Positions 12,710 to 26,104 of a stretch of DNA of 64,000 bases are shown in pieces. The position numbers were made by a program, and so were the translations under genes. The notes beneath the pieces are model-generated. The model was not told the DNA's origin, did not search any database, and worked only from the letters and a program-made list of their open reading frames with translations. Positions within the stretch are counted from its first letter, which is position 1; every line of letters starts with the position of its first letter. The stretch is from Davidsoniella eucalypti (taxonomy: Eukaryota; Ascomycota; Sordariomycetes; Microascales; Ceratocystidaceae), in the NCBI GenBank assembly GCA_004009845.1, contig RMBW01000076.1, forward strand, positions 1-64,000, read 5' to 3'.

Positions 12710-14611
12710 TTACATAAGGACATAAAGTGAGCAAATCTATATATATAATAAAAAAAGCCCCCAAATATTAGTAATCACAATTCAACATCATATCATGTCA
12801 TGTCATATATTTAAGAAGGTGAGGGGAGGGGGGGCAAAGGGGAAATTCTTACCAAACTCAATCCCATAATCATCGAACACCAAAACATGACGTTATTCAT
12901 CGTCTTTCGACCACGAATCCATTTAGTCCGCTGAATGGCCACCAGCGGTAACTGTAGCATCTGGCAGATAAATCCATATCCACGGACTTTCTTGCTGATA
13001 CAAGCCATGATGATTTCGTGACCGATAGCCGAGATGAAGAAGGTCAGTACTGTGGCAGCGGCACGACCCGCATGTGGCCGCGAAGCACCATAGACGTGAC
13101 GGCGCAGGAAACTGTACACTGGAATATTCCACTCGCGAGAGAACTCCATCCAGTCAGTCGAGTTCCACCAATCCGAGTAGAAGTGGCGATCGGCAAACAA
13201 GGTGATCTCGCCAAAGAAGCCCAACACGTACTCGAAGATCACCAGGAACACGAGTAGGAAGGTCAGCATAAACGGGAAAAGCAACCAGCTGATGGTCTCG
13301 GCGAGAATCAGCAGTGTCTCTACCATTGTTGAAGCACCGCCGCTAATCGCCAGCAGGTCAAGACGCTCACGCGACTCTGTTAGCACGGGTAGGATGAACT
13401 CCTCCGAAACGATCGTTAGTAGGAAAATGCAGCCAAAGGTAGCAACAACGTATGAGAACACCTTGGTATAGTTTATAGTGGCCACACGGGGATACTCCAA
13501 CTCGTAGCACAATGTCGGGCAAAGAATGTAGTCAGTCCAGTTAGCCCAAGTCAAATTAGCCGGGTATGCCACATTTCCCATAGGCGAAACTAGCTCCCGC
13601 GCCAAGTCCTCACGAAGCTCGGCCAGCTCATCCTCCGAGTCGGGCGTCGTCGAGCGTTCTTCAGGCGCAGTAGGTTCGATAGCGGCGATTGCTACGGCAG
13701 CAGCCGCAGCTGCCGCAGCAATGCCCTTCTCATAGTGCACGGCGGGAGCACGTGAAGCAGCGTTATCTTCCGGGTGATCCAATGCATGGAGACGTTTCTC
13801 AGTCTCACTCAGATGGCCATTGTAAAAGGCCCACGAGTGCATTTTCATCAGCATCACCATGGAATGCAATAGTAGAAAGACTTGGGCCGTCCAGGTCCAG
13901 TCGAGCACAAACGGCACACTGATCCAGAAAGCTAACCATAGAACCTGGTAGATGCTCTGTAGCGCCATGCCGCCCTTGTTCCAGGACATTATACCGGCAG
14001 ATTTACGGCAAATGGTATGAAACGGCACTGAGACGGCGGTGGACGATACCATGACCAGATCGGCCACGGCGAGGTGCCATGTTTTTATAGTAAACAGAGT
14101 CCAGATCTGCACACGAAACGGGTAACCGGTGTCCCTGATGTTTCGCAGAATAGTGGTGATAGCCATAATGGCAAGGCCGATCCAGAACAACGCGAAGAAG
14201 CCATGGAAATCACGGTAGTCGGAGGCCGGGTCGAAGTGGGATACTCGCGATGCGTATTCGACAGTTGGGAAGAGCCGGCGACGTTGCTGAGCACGAACCT
14301 GCTTGCGCACCGACGAGAGCAACTTGGCCGAAGGCGGCGCGTTTTCGGGTACGGGAGTCGATCGGCCACTGTAGAGAGGTGCCAAAAACGGTTAGCTAGC
14401 TTCCAGATATACAGATAGAGCTCGTAGAGACTACGCTAACGCACCTAGTCATTGCGCTCTCGCTGCCTGTGGCGCTGATTACAGACATCGCGCTGATTGC
14501 CCGGACGGGAGACAGACGCTCGACATTACCGTGTCCGAAACGCGGGCGTAAAACGTTTCCGTTGGCCAGCTGGTCGCCGACAAAGGCGGGATCAGCCGCA
14601 GTCGACGTCAT
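12710..14611 (-). CDS. ARE2: Sterol O-acyltransferase (MBOAT family, ACAT/ARE type)
   Basis: Three exons, 14611..14445, 14368..12853 and 12736..12710, join to 569 aa. The enzyme esterifies sterol with fatty acyl-CoA in the ER membrane for storage in lipid droplets. The family motif FYSDWWN is at residues 452-458 and the catalytic His is in ISAIGHE (His506). Several hydrophobic segments span the protein. Intron 1 (76 bp, GTGCGT) splits Ser56. Intron 2 (116 bp, GTAAGA) is needed to reach a last exon of eight residues, ICSLYVLM, which is the expected family-like C-terminus; reading through would give a Pro-rich nonsense tail. Branch sites CTAAC and CTAAT are present. The ATG at 14611 has A at -3; the in-frame codon further upstream is TTG. 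Oddities are an alanine run at about 273-285 and the very short terminal exon. ARE1 and ARE2 cannot be told apart here; the symbol marks the family. Confidence 0.93.
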
Positions 14612-16316
14612 CTTGGCAAGCAAGCAAGATATCTGCTTCTAGGCCAGATCAAAAGGACAACAAGAGAATTCAGACCCGGTTTCGCGACGGCCCGAGTCTC
14701 GCTCTCTCTCGTCGAATCTCGAGTTAGAGTACCCTCCCTTTCTATAAAGCCCCAAGAGGCTCTAAAGTGCCGGTGTTGTTGGGGTGGGTTTTTTGTGGCT
14801 TGGTATTCAGATTCTTGGAATCCTTTAAAGGAAGGAACTCGATATGCCACTCTCGATGTCGTCACAATTGCAAAAAGAAAAATGGAAAGAAAAAGAACCA
14901 AAATATATCGAACTTAATGAGCGAAAAAGAGAATTGAAAAACAAAAGAAATAATGAATGCAGATAATAAGGAAAAAAAAGAGAAACAGCTTCAAAAGAAA
15001 CCTGGGAAGGAAGAACAATGTCTGGTTCCAAGATTGCAGTTACGGAACAACGCAAAATAATCAAAATAAGAGGATAACCCCAAGTTGGTACTGTATGCTG
15101 AGCCGGACCGACGCGCAAGGCAATTGCCGTTCCAAAGAACGAGCCTCCAGGGGCAAGACTAACCACAACTCCTAAAGAGGGAGGAAACTGTAATAGACTG
15201 GGGGTCCGGCCACCAATATGAAGATATGAAAGCGAGAACTTCGGATGAAAAGCGAAGAAGACGAGGATGATAGTAGAATAGGGAGTAGAGAAGAAGAGAA
15301 AAGGCAAGAAGAAACAGAATGGAAAAAGAACAGAGCAAGAACAGAACAGGCCGCGATAACGAACAATGTTCAGTGTCGGAAGAAAATGCACAGACTTACG
15401 AGGACCCGCCAGCTTATAACGAAAATGAAATAACTATTGAAGCGCGATCTCGAGAAATATGGCAGCCTTGAGGGCTGATCCCTGGAAATCAAGACAAAAC
15501 TTCGTACAATTCAACGAGCCCGCCAAAAGCCGAGCAAAGGAGGGCTCAAAGTGAACAAGAAGCCAAACAGGGAATATCTCAGCACTTACAGCTAGATGAC
15601 GTGCCTCCTGTTTCGTTCAAAGCTGTAATACGGGCAATCACCGTCTGCCACTTCAGAAAAACGGCATTCGAAGCCTCCTTTCTCGAAAGGCAAACTCCAT
15701 GGAGGCAGCCCAGCAAACCTGTTCCCGGGAAAGCGGTTGTCATCTTATTCATCTGTTTGCGTGCTCTGTCTATGGCACAGTGTGGGTATACATACAGTAT
15801 CTCTCGTAAGGCAGATGGATATCGACATGGAGAGTTGCCATTGCTTTGTATGACCCGTGTTTGAGTGCTACTGCATCTATGCTGGAGACTTTCGCTAACA
15901 GCTCAGATCAAAACAACGAGCACATCTCGCGTCATGGACATATGTGTTTATTGATTTCTCTTCTATCGAAAGAGATGCACCTGCATTATACTCAATCCTA
16001 CTAGAGCCAGATAATGTCGTTGTAAAGCCAGCTAAAGCAAGTGCCAGAATATGCAAGTCCGACTCGCTCCGGTCGAACTTTCTTTATGCTTGTTTTCTAT
16101 CCGAAGGCTTTAGAAAAAGTCGGTCACTGAGTTTCTGGGACAAAACAGCTACACAACATCGTGGCAGGCATGTGTAGTAGAACAATAGATCTCTTCAAGT
16201 CCATGGAAGATATGGCCTGTTTATAGAAATTAGCAAGGACAGCATAGATTCCACTACAGTCCGCTCTGCAAGCTAAACAATAGCTTCCCTTTCCCATCTA
16301 AACATTAGCTTGAGGG

Positions 16317-16451
16317 ACTTTGTACTTCGGCACCGCACATTGGTACTTCAGCACATATGGGGTACTTAATATTTTGTGGAGCCAAGTACCTGTTTGAAGA
16401 CCTCCTGCTATTTGTGCTGAAGTACCAATGCGCGGTGCTGAAGTACAAAAT
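16317..16451. repeat. 135-bp inverted-repeat element (MITE-like hairpin)
   Basis: A left arm at 16317-16355 and a right arm at 16413-16451 are inverted copies matching at 36 of 39 positions, separated by 57 bp. Each arm itself contains two direct copies of a GTACTTC(A/G)GCAC word, and a further GTACTT lies in the loop. No coding capacity is present. The size and structure fit a small non-autonomous terminal-inverted-repeat element, but no clear target duplication was found. A transcribed copy would fold into a long hairpin. Confidence 0.65.
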
Positions 16452-19400
16452 CTAACTAAACTCCCGCCCCTAACAAGGTTCCCTTCTCCTCGTCTTTCCC
16501 ATATAACTCACATTTTGACTAGGATTCCCCCCCCCCGACTATGAATGTGCGGACCCTAGGCGAGGGTCTAATTGAACAAAGAACAGACTAACTCAGCCTT
16601 CATATCGATTCTTGCCTGCCCGAATCTCTTGAACTCATTAAAGAACTCTTTATACAAATTCTAATTCGAGGACGAAACACGAAACGGCCTCAAGTGCTTT
16701 GTTATATAAGGGATTATCTTAACCCTATTTTTTATGGAGGGAGCGGAAAACAAGCCTATACGGAGACGGAACCAATGCCATTGTCCGAGCCACAATCGAT
16801 AACCTGAGTGGATTAACCCTACATGTTTAGATCACAAACCCTACTGTTTCACAATGTACTATAAGTTTAGTCTCATCTTGATTTTGTGGTGAATGAAGTC
16901 CCGTCAAGCTGCACCGTTGCTTGTGATTTTCGGAATACCAAGATCGCGATTTATGTTCTTGTTTGGTTATCTTTAGAACTCTTGGAGCTCCGTTGTAGCC
17001 CCAACTTGCATATTTTTACCTTGAGATATCCCCCCCTTAAAGCGCAAGATGAGATCTTCTCAGCTATCATGTGCCAAGTTCATGTGAGCACGCCAACTGT
17101 TTCAGCATCTATTTGTCTGCGTTATCTCCAGTTTACACAAATATACTCTATATCGACAGGCAAGCAGAGCAATATAGCGATCGTTCATAATAATAGAAGG
17201 ATCACTCGAGCATGAACTTGAGCAGGTCATGTGACATTTTCAGGTCCTTATCATCATGAAGTCGACTTTGTGTTCCGCAGCACACCTCAAAACGGGCAAC
17301 ACTTATACTCTATTTGTCCTCGAGAGGCGGCCAAGACTTTGCGGCACAGCACAAGCGGGCCCTGTTCGTGTCTCCGGCCCATGTCGGCGATCAAGGACAG
17401 AACGCAAAGAAGCATGAAAAGGGCGTAGAAATGGAGAAAAGATGGAAGAAAACAAAGAGAAGGGCGCCGCACGTGCGTGTTCTTGGTTCCATTGTCCTAT
17501 CGTCTTTTGTTATCTTCCCTTCCTTTCCAACTTGAGACGGTGTTCCGTCAAAGCACATGAAGCACGAAAGTACTAAGAAATCGGGAGACCGTCTTTGGTG
17601 CTAGGAGTCATAGTGCTCCATTCACCCGTCAAACTTGAGGTGATAGACAACAATGGCGGAAGCAAGGCCTTTGAGATGCCATTTTTAGCGTGTAGTTTCG
17701 AAACTCCTCCAAACCCCCAATATATACTAATACATATAAAGGGAACTAACAAGCTCTGGGCGTGGGGACCATTTGTATTGTCCATGAAGATTCCAAGCAA
17801 AGCATCTAGAACTTCTCGAGGGGGTGCCTCTTCTTTTCTCTTCAAAAGTCAAGAGCCTGCCACTGGGGCTGTCCCAAACCCGTCCAGGCCAAAGATAGTA
17901 AGATGATTGGTGTCCATCAACAATAGAGACAATCGTGCGGGTCTTTCATATATACACTCTAATACAGCCATAGTCGCAGAATGACTTGGCTACGTCACCG
18001 CAATAGATCGTGCCCGCTACCTTGTACGCGAAGCGCTGCCAAGTCTATTGATACTTGTAATGTATATGCAAGACGCCTAGATAGCCGAATAGTGTGTATA
18101 GAAACAGAAGAGCAGCACACCCTGTATAGCACCATTGCAGGATGAATGTGTGACTTGGGATCTGTGACGAGCTGAAGTCACTGATCACTGATAAGCGCGT
18201 ATAGCTGCCAAATAGGCGGTCAAAAGGCCGGTTAGAAAGCTGTATGATTTCAAAGCAAAAACGCAATGTAGCTACAAAGGTGCTACACATTCGGTCATTT
18301 ATCCCACTTTCATTCTTACTTATTCAGGAATCTGCATGAGACCATGATAAGATCTGGTCAGATATGTTTCTGTCGGCACGTTAATGACTGATAGGGAGAG
18401 ATACGGCATGTCCATGAGCTAGCTTACAGAATCGAGGAAACAAAGGGCAAAGGGATAATTACGATGGAAAACGTGCTACTAAGTCAGCGCAAAGGGAAAG
18501 AGATACTATAGGGATGACATCGACTTTGTCTCATTTTGTCACATCAGCTTATGGGGTTAGATAGATAGAGAATGAGAAGGCCAAAAAAAGAAGATAGTAA
18601 CCGTAAGCCAGTACAAAGACATTGACACAAGATAAGCTGGTGTCACAATTACTCAGGGTCAGATAGCAGTCATCTACACGGCAAAGGTGATATTTCTAAG
18701 CACGGAGACTACACAAGCGGTCCGGAGCATTATTTTCTCATATTCTGTTCTGGTGGCTTGTATCTCTTTTCTCCATCTCTCTCCTCTAAGCGAATTAGGC
18801 TTGGAAGAAAAGCCAAGAAACATGCGCTGTGTGAGTGAAACAACCACATGCTGAGATATCGCGAGCACAAGTGAGTGAATGAGATAAGATATCTGCTCAT
18901 CTCACCCCGCCGTGAGATTTCATTATGAGAAAGTCTACCGAGATCTAGACTTTTTTTCATTCTTTTCTTCTAGCTCTCTGACTGCTAGGATCTTGGTATC
19001 CCGTGTATTGATCACGCCTTTTGCGGCCAAGATTTTTTTCTAACTCTGACAGAACACAAGGGCCTCTCGATCCATCCAAATCAAAGACTTGTGAGAAATA
19101 ATGAGTAATAAAAATAAATAAATAAAAAGCCAAGAGAATCGAGAGACCTTTTTGGGGGGGCGATGTGTGCGTCTGAGTGTGCATATGCAATAATAGACGA
19201 TTGGGACGGAGACATGTACAGACACTCGAAGCCAAGACGAGAACACATAATGTAGAGACACATCATACATATAATGACCAAGACGACGTAATAGCCCTTG
19301 TCCTGGAGAGGCTTGGCTGTGTTTCCAACCACTAGAGCATGTACAACTAAGTTTCTGTCATGTCCTGTCCAACCTTGAGGGCCACAATGACTAGTCGGTA

Positions 19401-21624
19401 GAGGCTTGATTCTCATCCATTCTCTCATTGTTCATATCCTGTCACTTGTTTGAGAACGGGGGGGGGAAGACCCTAAGATTTGTTAGATGCCGGGTTCGTT
19501 TTTAGTGATACCTTCTTCTAACATCCCGCGTATACGGCCATCTTTCAAATATGTTCCGACGAGAAGAGTAGAGACAAGAGAAAAAAAAGACCCAAACCCA
19601 AAGAATATAAAGAACACGGCAGAATGGCCTAGATCCAGCGCGGCTACAGGCTTGCACAGCCCATAACTAACCCGGCAGCCAAGAGTCTTGGCTGATTGCA
19701 TATGTGCATACCGACGCGGGTTGACGACCTTTGACTAGAAGAAGCTGGGCTTGAGGAAGAGGATAGGCAAATTAGGGATGAGGGGCGTGTGCATGATGAC
19801 GGTCAAGTGAACACAGTCTGTAGCTCGATGATAGCATTCCAGAGAGCGGAAACAAAGAAAGAATAAAGGATAAGTAGAGCACAGAGGCAGTGATCGTCAA
19901 CGCCAAGTATGCCTTAGAGGCGAGAGAGACAAGCGTCAGCCATTTGGTGATATGCTATGCACTGGTAGATATGCAATATATAGTATTGCTAGCATCTTTT
20001 TAATTAGACATGTGATATGTATCTGTATATATCTCCAGCATATATTTTTGATCTTTATAGACGTGATTAATGTACGGTTTCTTTTCTCCCCTTGCCCTTT
20101 CTCTAAATGCGTCGGCTCGTGCTTGACAGTCCTTAACACGTAGGAGAAAACAAGATGGATAAGGGACTAGTCTACTTGGCTGAGGCTTGGCTGGCGTTCC
20201 CTAGTGAAGCGCCTTCTTACACTTACAATGTAAGTCGCTAACGGTGGTGATGCTGGCGATGACGATGACGGTGGTGTGAGGCGAAAAAGAAAACAGCCTA
20301 AGAAGGAAGAGGAGGCTGTTTGCAATATATGAAAAGGGGTAGAATACTTGATAGAGAACATAACAGACTTTTACTGTGTAAGTGCTTATCACGGGTTCGC
20401 ACTAGTAGAGCCAAGAGAAATGGAATCACTCATTTATCCGTTCGGCGCAGCAAACCACCAAGAGATAGAGAAAGAGACAGTAAAAAGAACACACCAGGTG
20501 ACCAGGAACTGGAAGAGCCGGGAAAAGCCCACGGAGGGCACAGTACAGCGCTTGTGGTGACCGGTAAAAGCAAGGCCTCGAGTTTTTAGGAAAGGAAAGG
20601 AAAGGAATAACTGCCAAGAAACCAAAGGAACGAAACTATCCTGACACATAAGTTGGACAGCGGAGAAAAAAACAAAGAGAAAAAAAAAAGGCACAAATAG
20701 ACTAAGAAGATAAAGAAAAAAACGAAGAAGTCTATAGCATTTTTATTAATATTTCTCTTTTTTTCATTTCGGGTTGCTTATCTAGCCTAGGCAGTTATCA
20801 CTACATTTCAGCAATTGCTTGATTTCCGGATGTGGACCGACTTACACTTTTATCCACCCACGTATTTTTTTCAATACTTGATTGCACAAATAGAGTACAA
20901 GGATGGTATGGAAGGAGCTCCATGCTAGGATTATAATTTATTCTTTTATTTTTTTTCTCCTTCCATCCGGCAATTGCTCGACTGACAAAGGAAAGGGAAA
21001 AAAAAACACCGTAGTAGTTGCAGAAGTCAAAGAAGAATTAGTGTAGTAGTAGCCTTGAAAAAGAGCCTCAAACGAGAGAAGAAATGGATACTTTTTTTTT
21101 TCTCCCGCTCTTTATCTCAACTTACCTTAAAAAGATCTTCGGGAAAGAATAAATGTGCAGAAAGGACGGATTCCGCTTCCGTATCCGTAAATCACGGGAT
21201 CTCTAAAAAAGAAAAACATAGCGCGACAAATAACTTGGCAGACAAAGACAAGAAGAACACATCAAAGCCTGCAACTACCCAAGCGAACAAATAGAAACTC
21301 GCCCAAAAAAAAGAGTAATAACCATGGATTTTCTGTGATGCAAAGCAGATCATGGTCCTTGTTTCTAAGCGTAGTTGCTTTGATTCTAGGTTTCCCCAGA
21401 ATGAATGGCAACTTGGTCGCTTCTACATACCAGATTGTTGCAACTACCAGTATTGTTTTACCGCGCATTAGCCGGTGTAATGTTGTCGCTGTAAGTGAAA
21501 TATAGAGAAGATAGACTATCATAGACAGGTATTACATGTTAGGCTGTGCCACCTCGATCTATGGCTACTAGTTGCTGAGGAGTCGGTCTGCGTGTGGTTC
21601 AAGGCTTGGCAACTGTACGCAGTT

Positions 21625-21647
21625 GTAGTAGTAGTAGTAGTAGTAGA
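21625..21647. repeat. GTA trinucleotide repeat
   Basis: About seven consecutive GTA units lie in non-coding DNA. It is a simple repeat with no other context. Confidence 0.85.
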
Positions 21648-24363
21648 TAGCAGAGCAAAGCGAAGGCACACCATGTATCTGTGGGAACAAACTCTGCAGA
21701 TAATTTGGTTTCTTGCCCGACAGCTAGCAAGCTTGAGCCAGCTCAAAGTCAGCATAAGCCTGTTTGAGCAAAGCTGATTAGTTTGTCTTCGCAAAGGCCA
21801 AGAGAGAGGCTCGATAGAAAAAGCTCGAAGCAATAGCTGGCAGTAGACACACTTGCTCTTCCCGTCCCTTAATTTTGAATATATATCGTTGTGTATGCAA
21901 GTTCCCGATTTGATGGCTTTTTTCTAGTGTTTTCGTCTATTCTTTCTTTCTCGATATTCGAGAAGTCATTGCGTGTCAGACAACGAACAAAGAAGAAGAA
22001 ACCCAAAAGGGCCGCTTTAAGATTCTTCTTGGAGCTTCTTCTTTTTGCCATCAACTCCGGGCTATTTCGCCGAAGGTTACGAACAAGAAGAAAGAGAAAA
22101 CACACCTTTAAGGCCTCTTTGTTGTTATTTTATCTTGCTTTCTTCTTACTTTCTTGCTCTTTCTCTCGCTTTCTCTTGCAACTACTTTGCCAAGCTTCTT
22201 GGCCAAGACGACGACGGGGGAAAACGGAAAAAGCCAAGAGCATGGGTGTTCGTTTGAGGTTTAGTAGTTATGTGATACAACCTCAAGCAGAGAAAAAGAA
22301 AAAAAAACAAATGCTACTATCAAGTCATCTTTGGCCGGATAGCCGTTACTACTCTGCCACGATGCTGTTCTGCACGCCCCTCCCTTTGCTTGTTTACAGC
22401 ACAAATCAATATAATAGTAGCTAGTCAGATAATCTTCTAATCTTATCAAATGCCGTGTTATTAGACGCTGTAGTCGAATAAAGTGTTTCTTTCCGTTTAA
22501 CCCCCTTCTTTTTAGGTTTTTGAGGCCCGGCTTCCACAGATTATCATATTGTCGCTTTGGCTCATTCTCTCCGCCAACGGCATTTACGCTTCATATTAAA
22601 GGTCCGGGATGACTAATGGACAAACAAACCAATGAAATATATGTAGATAAACAACATGTTGATAAAGCACTACGGCAAGCAGCATTTTTGTTATCTTCTT
22701 CTCATACTATCTCAATAAATGCCTTCACTACAGAATAGCACACCGACAATAAGCATGAATAAGCATGACGAGACGAAACATTGTTCATCTGTCTCCATTT
22801 ATCTTGCTCTTGAAGCGAGTCAATTCAAACAATATAACAAGAATTTGGGTAGCAATCGGAGCTTGACACAGCATAGCACGTCGTTTCTGCTGCTTTGTGC
22901 CAATATCGTCAGTGCAGGGACATTGTCGTACGTAGTATTGTATTAGTAGTAGATAACTATGTCAAGATAGGAAGAACGACTTACGCCAGATAGATTACGT
23001 GGTCTCCTGGCCGTGGTTATAAAGATTCCGGTTATTACCGTTGTTCTTTGTTTTTGCCCTGTAGCAAGAAAAAAAGGCAGATCTAGTCAGACAGTCGACA
23101 GACAAAGGCAGAACAGACGGCCTTTCTCTCTGATTAACAAGCATTGTCCATAAGGTCCTACCAGGTTCGGGGCTACTACGAGATAAAGCTTGTGATAGGG
23201 GTCGATCGCTCTGTTGGCCGCATGGCAAACCGTCGATTTATCTTGTCTGGCAGACTTGCTCTCATTTTCATAGTCAGCCAAGGCACAGGGGAGAGTTTTG
23301 GCTTAATCTCATTTCTCATTTTCAAATTTGATATTCTACCTGCAGCAAATATAATATAACTTCGTGTTTCTTGATATTATTAGTCGTGAGAAATATTTAT
23401 AAACATGTCGTCTTTTCACAGCCTTTCACTTTCACCTGAGGCAGCATATACATGTGTCAAGCTCCTGCCACTCTGCCAAGGCCTGGATATAAATGCCAGT
23501 AAGTGAACATGAAGGACTAGTTGATGATGTTAAGTGACTGGCAGCAGAAGAAACTCAACGTGTGTTAAGGGGAGAAAAAGAGAATAAAATCTCAAAAAAT
23601 ATAAGAGAAAGGAAGCCTGAATAACAAGCGCTCTTCTTCTCTTTTGCTTCATGGCCTGGCCCTCTGTCTCTCTTTCTCTCTCAGAAACGAAGTCCCTTGG
23701 CCTTGCCCTGTGCCCGTTTCGTTTCGCAACCATAGATTAAAATAGGTTATTAGTAGTAGGAAATAGATAACGGAGATAACAGTTGAGTCTGTTCCTTTTC
23801 TCTTCCAGCCTGCGAAAGAACAAAACGAAACTCGAATCGAAGATGGAAACTCGATTCGCCCACCAACGCGGAGGCTTGAGAATATTGCTCGAATATTGCA
23901 CCAGCTCACCCTTTTGCATGCAGTCAACCAACGCCCAGCATCGTCGTGGCCTTTTGTGCCATTGTGTTTCTCTTCTTCTTCTTCTTTCGTTTAATTTTGC
24001 AGCCGGACGTTCGAGTCATATCTAGTAGTATTCTCTGTTAATCCATCGCTTTTTGTGATTTTCTATTCTTTCTTCCTCGGGAAAAGCCGTTCATTTTCTG
24101 TCCTTCTCCCGTATTCTGCTAAAATCTCTGTCCTATTGAGGAATAAAATAAAAGCCCGACAAAAAAGATAGAGATAACACGAGGCACAACGTTCCATTAT
24201 TGACAAAGTCTGAGAGCGCCCAAGAACTCGGGTTCACAGTAGTCGGAGGCCGATATGCGACTAGGGTTTGTTTGTGAATAGGGTTGGCCTCAACCCACAG
24301 ACCAACACAAACCATGTGGCTCAGTGACTCGAAATACGCCGGACACAAGCGCCTCCTCCTTGG

Positions 24364-24390
24364 AGTGCCTTAAAGTGCCTTAAAGTGCCT
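24364..24390. repeat. 10-bp tandem repeat, 2.7 copies
   Basis: The unit AGTGCCTTAA occurs twice in full and a third time in its first seven bases, without mismatch. It lies in the gene-free spacer about 1.7 kb upstream of the four-TM gene. Confidence 0.9.
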
Positions 24391-26104
24391 ATTAACTGAC
24401 TTGTTCGTCCGTGCCAGGCCACGAATCTATAGAAAAAGAAAAGAAGCTTGTACACCAAGCGGACGACGCCGTATAAAAAAATAAACCTTTACTACAAATT
24501 AGTGAGACTGGCACCCAGGCTCATAGTGGCAGTGAGCAGAAAGCTTGAGCTTATGGACCACATGTACATAGCTGTGAAGAACTGGAGTTGCTACTTCTGG
24601 ATCGGCTGGCCGTTGTGCCTCAGCTCAGGCCTGTATATTTTCATCCTTGAGTGACGGCGTGTATGATGCTGTGATGAGTGCGAGTACGTTTGGATATGTG
24701 CATATATATGTGTTTGGTTTGACGATTTGGCTGTTATGATACGCTGTGTTTTATCGCGTAGATATCATATATGCCCGTTTGTCTGCTCCCTAACATTTAT
24801 CACATGAAGAGCGATAAGTACTGTTATCTTGCCTCTGTCACGCAAAACGGCTTGGAATAGTTTTCCTACTTTATTTCTGGCTTCTGTTACACCCCCCCCT
24901 TCCTTCTCTTAGCTATCCATAACCCTCCCCCGGCAGCTTGTTCTCTCAAATCCTTTGGCTATCCCTAGACTCTTGGCTGCCAGAAAAGACGCCCATGCTT
25001 TTTTTTTTTGTATTGGCCTGTTCTTTTCCTATATCTTCTTCGGTGCTTAACGGGTTATTTTTATATCTTGGAACGCACCTACCATCCATACTTGTCTTGT
25101 CGTCTACACCCTTCACGACCCAGAATACTAACAACTACTGTAAACACTACGGTTTCCCAGATCTTTAACACCAGCAAGTCTGTTCAACAAACGGCCAAAG
25201 ACTAGTAGGAAACCGGGGAAAACAAGCCAAGACGACAGCCAAGAACGTCGTCTCCCCCGTCCTCGGTGGGCGTTTTCATTCTCTATTGTTCAAGATATAG
25301 GCAAAGCATAGCCTGCTTCTTAATTATTGCGATTTATCAATATGCCTGTGTTCTTTCTGCTCGTTATTGATACACGCCTCCCGGTTGGTTGGACTTGCCT
25401 TCCCGTCAGACAAGACAGGAAGAAAAGAAAGAAGATAAAATAAAACAAGGATAAACAGACGTATCTGTACGTGTACTAGCCTTTGAGTATTAGTAAAGCT
25501 CACAGTACATTATGTATGTATATTCTTTTTATATATACATATATTTTATCTTGTTGCAGACACGCCCTCTGTCTGCTTCCTTACCCAAAGTCTTGGCTCG
25601 CTAGTTTGCTCTCGAGAAAACTTAGTTGGGATCGTCGCGCCGCTGTGACATGTTGCTGATATACCCTTCTCTTGTCTTTGTCTCTTCCTAGAAGAGGAAG
25701 TGTGGTGTTTGTATCTCTCGAAGAACCTCTCTTTTAAATATCCAGGCCTGCCCACACATCCTTTTCCGAAATATCTGTACATACCTCCAGAACATCTTAG
25801 ATTTCTCAGATCAAGTCCTAGATTGCATATCCTTTTCCTAGATCTTCTTCTTACTTTCACTCACGCTTGAATAGTTCATATATCCCTGACTATTCTATCT
25901 TTACTCTTTCTCACCACCATCATCAACATTAGTCGTATAAGGAACGTCCTGGTCGACTTTCCTTGCCTGCCTTCTTTACTCACCCTTGAATAAAAAAGAA
26001 AACGAACTATCTGTCTGCGTCTCTCGATCGACAAGCTTCCCAAGTCTTGTATATTTCCATATACTCTCTTCGATCTTCCTCTACTTCTCTCATCTATAGC
26101 CACA

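Larger units (their letters stand above)
14612..26104. other. 11.5-kb gene-free divergent spacer
   Basis: No supportable gene lies between the sterol acyltransferase and the four-TM protein. A minus-strand frame at 14825-15391 (188 codons) is Phe/Ser/Leu-rich only because the plus strand is purine-rich there, and it has no domain. Smaller features are the inverted-repeat element at 16317-16451, two opposed open frames at 17573-17906, a GTA repeat near 21625-21647 and a 10-bp tandem at 24364-24390. The last 250 bases (about 25860-26104) are C/T-rich and probably the leader of the next gene. Confidence 0.6.

Noticed and set aside
14825..15391. 188-codon minus-strand frame next to the sterol acyltransferase gene
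   Set aside because: It is Phe/Ser/Leu/Tyr-rich solely because the plus strand is A/G-rich. There is no domain and no supporting splice partner.
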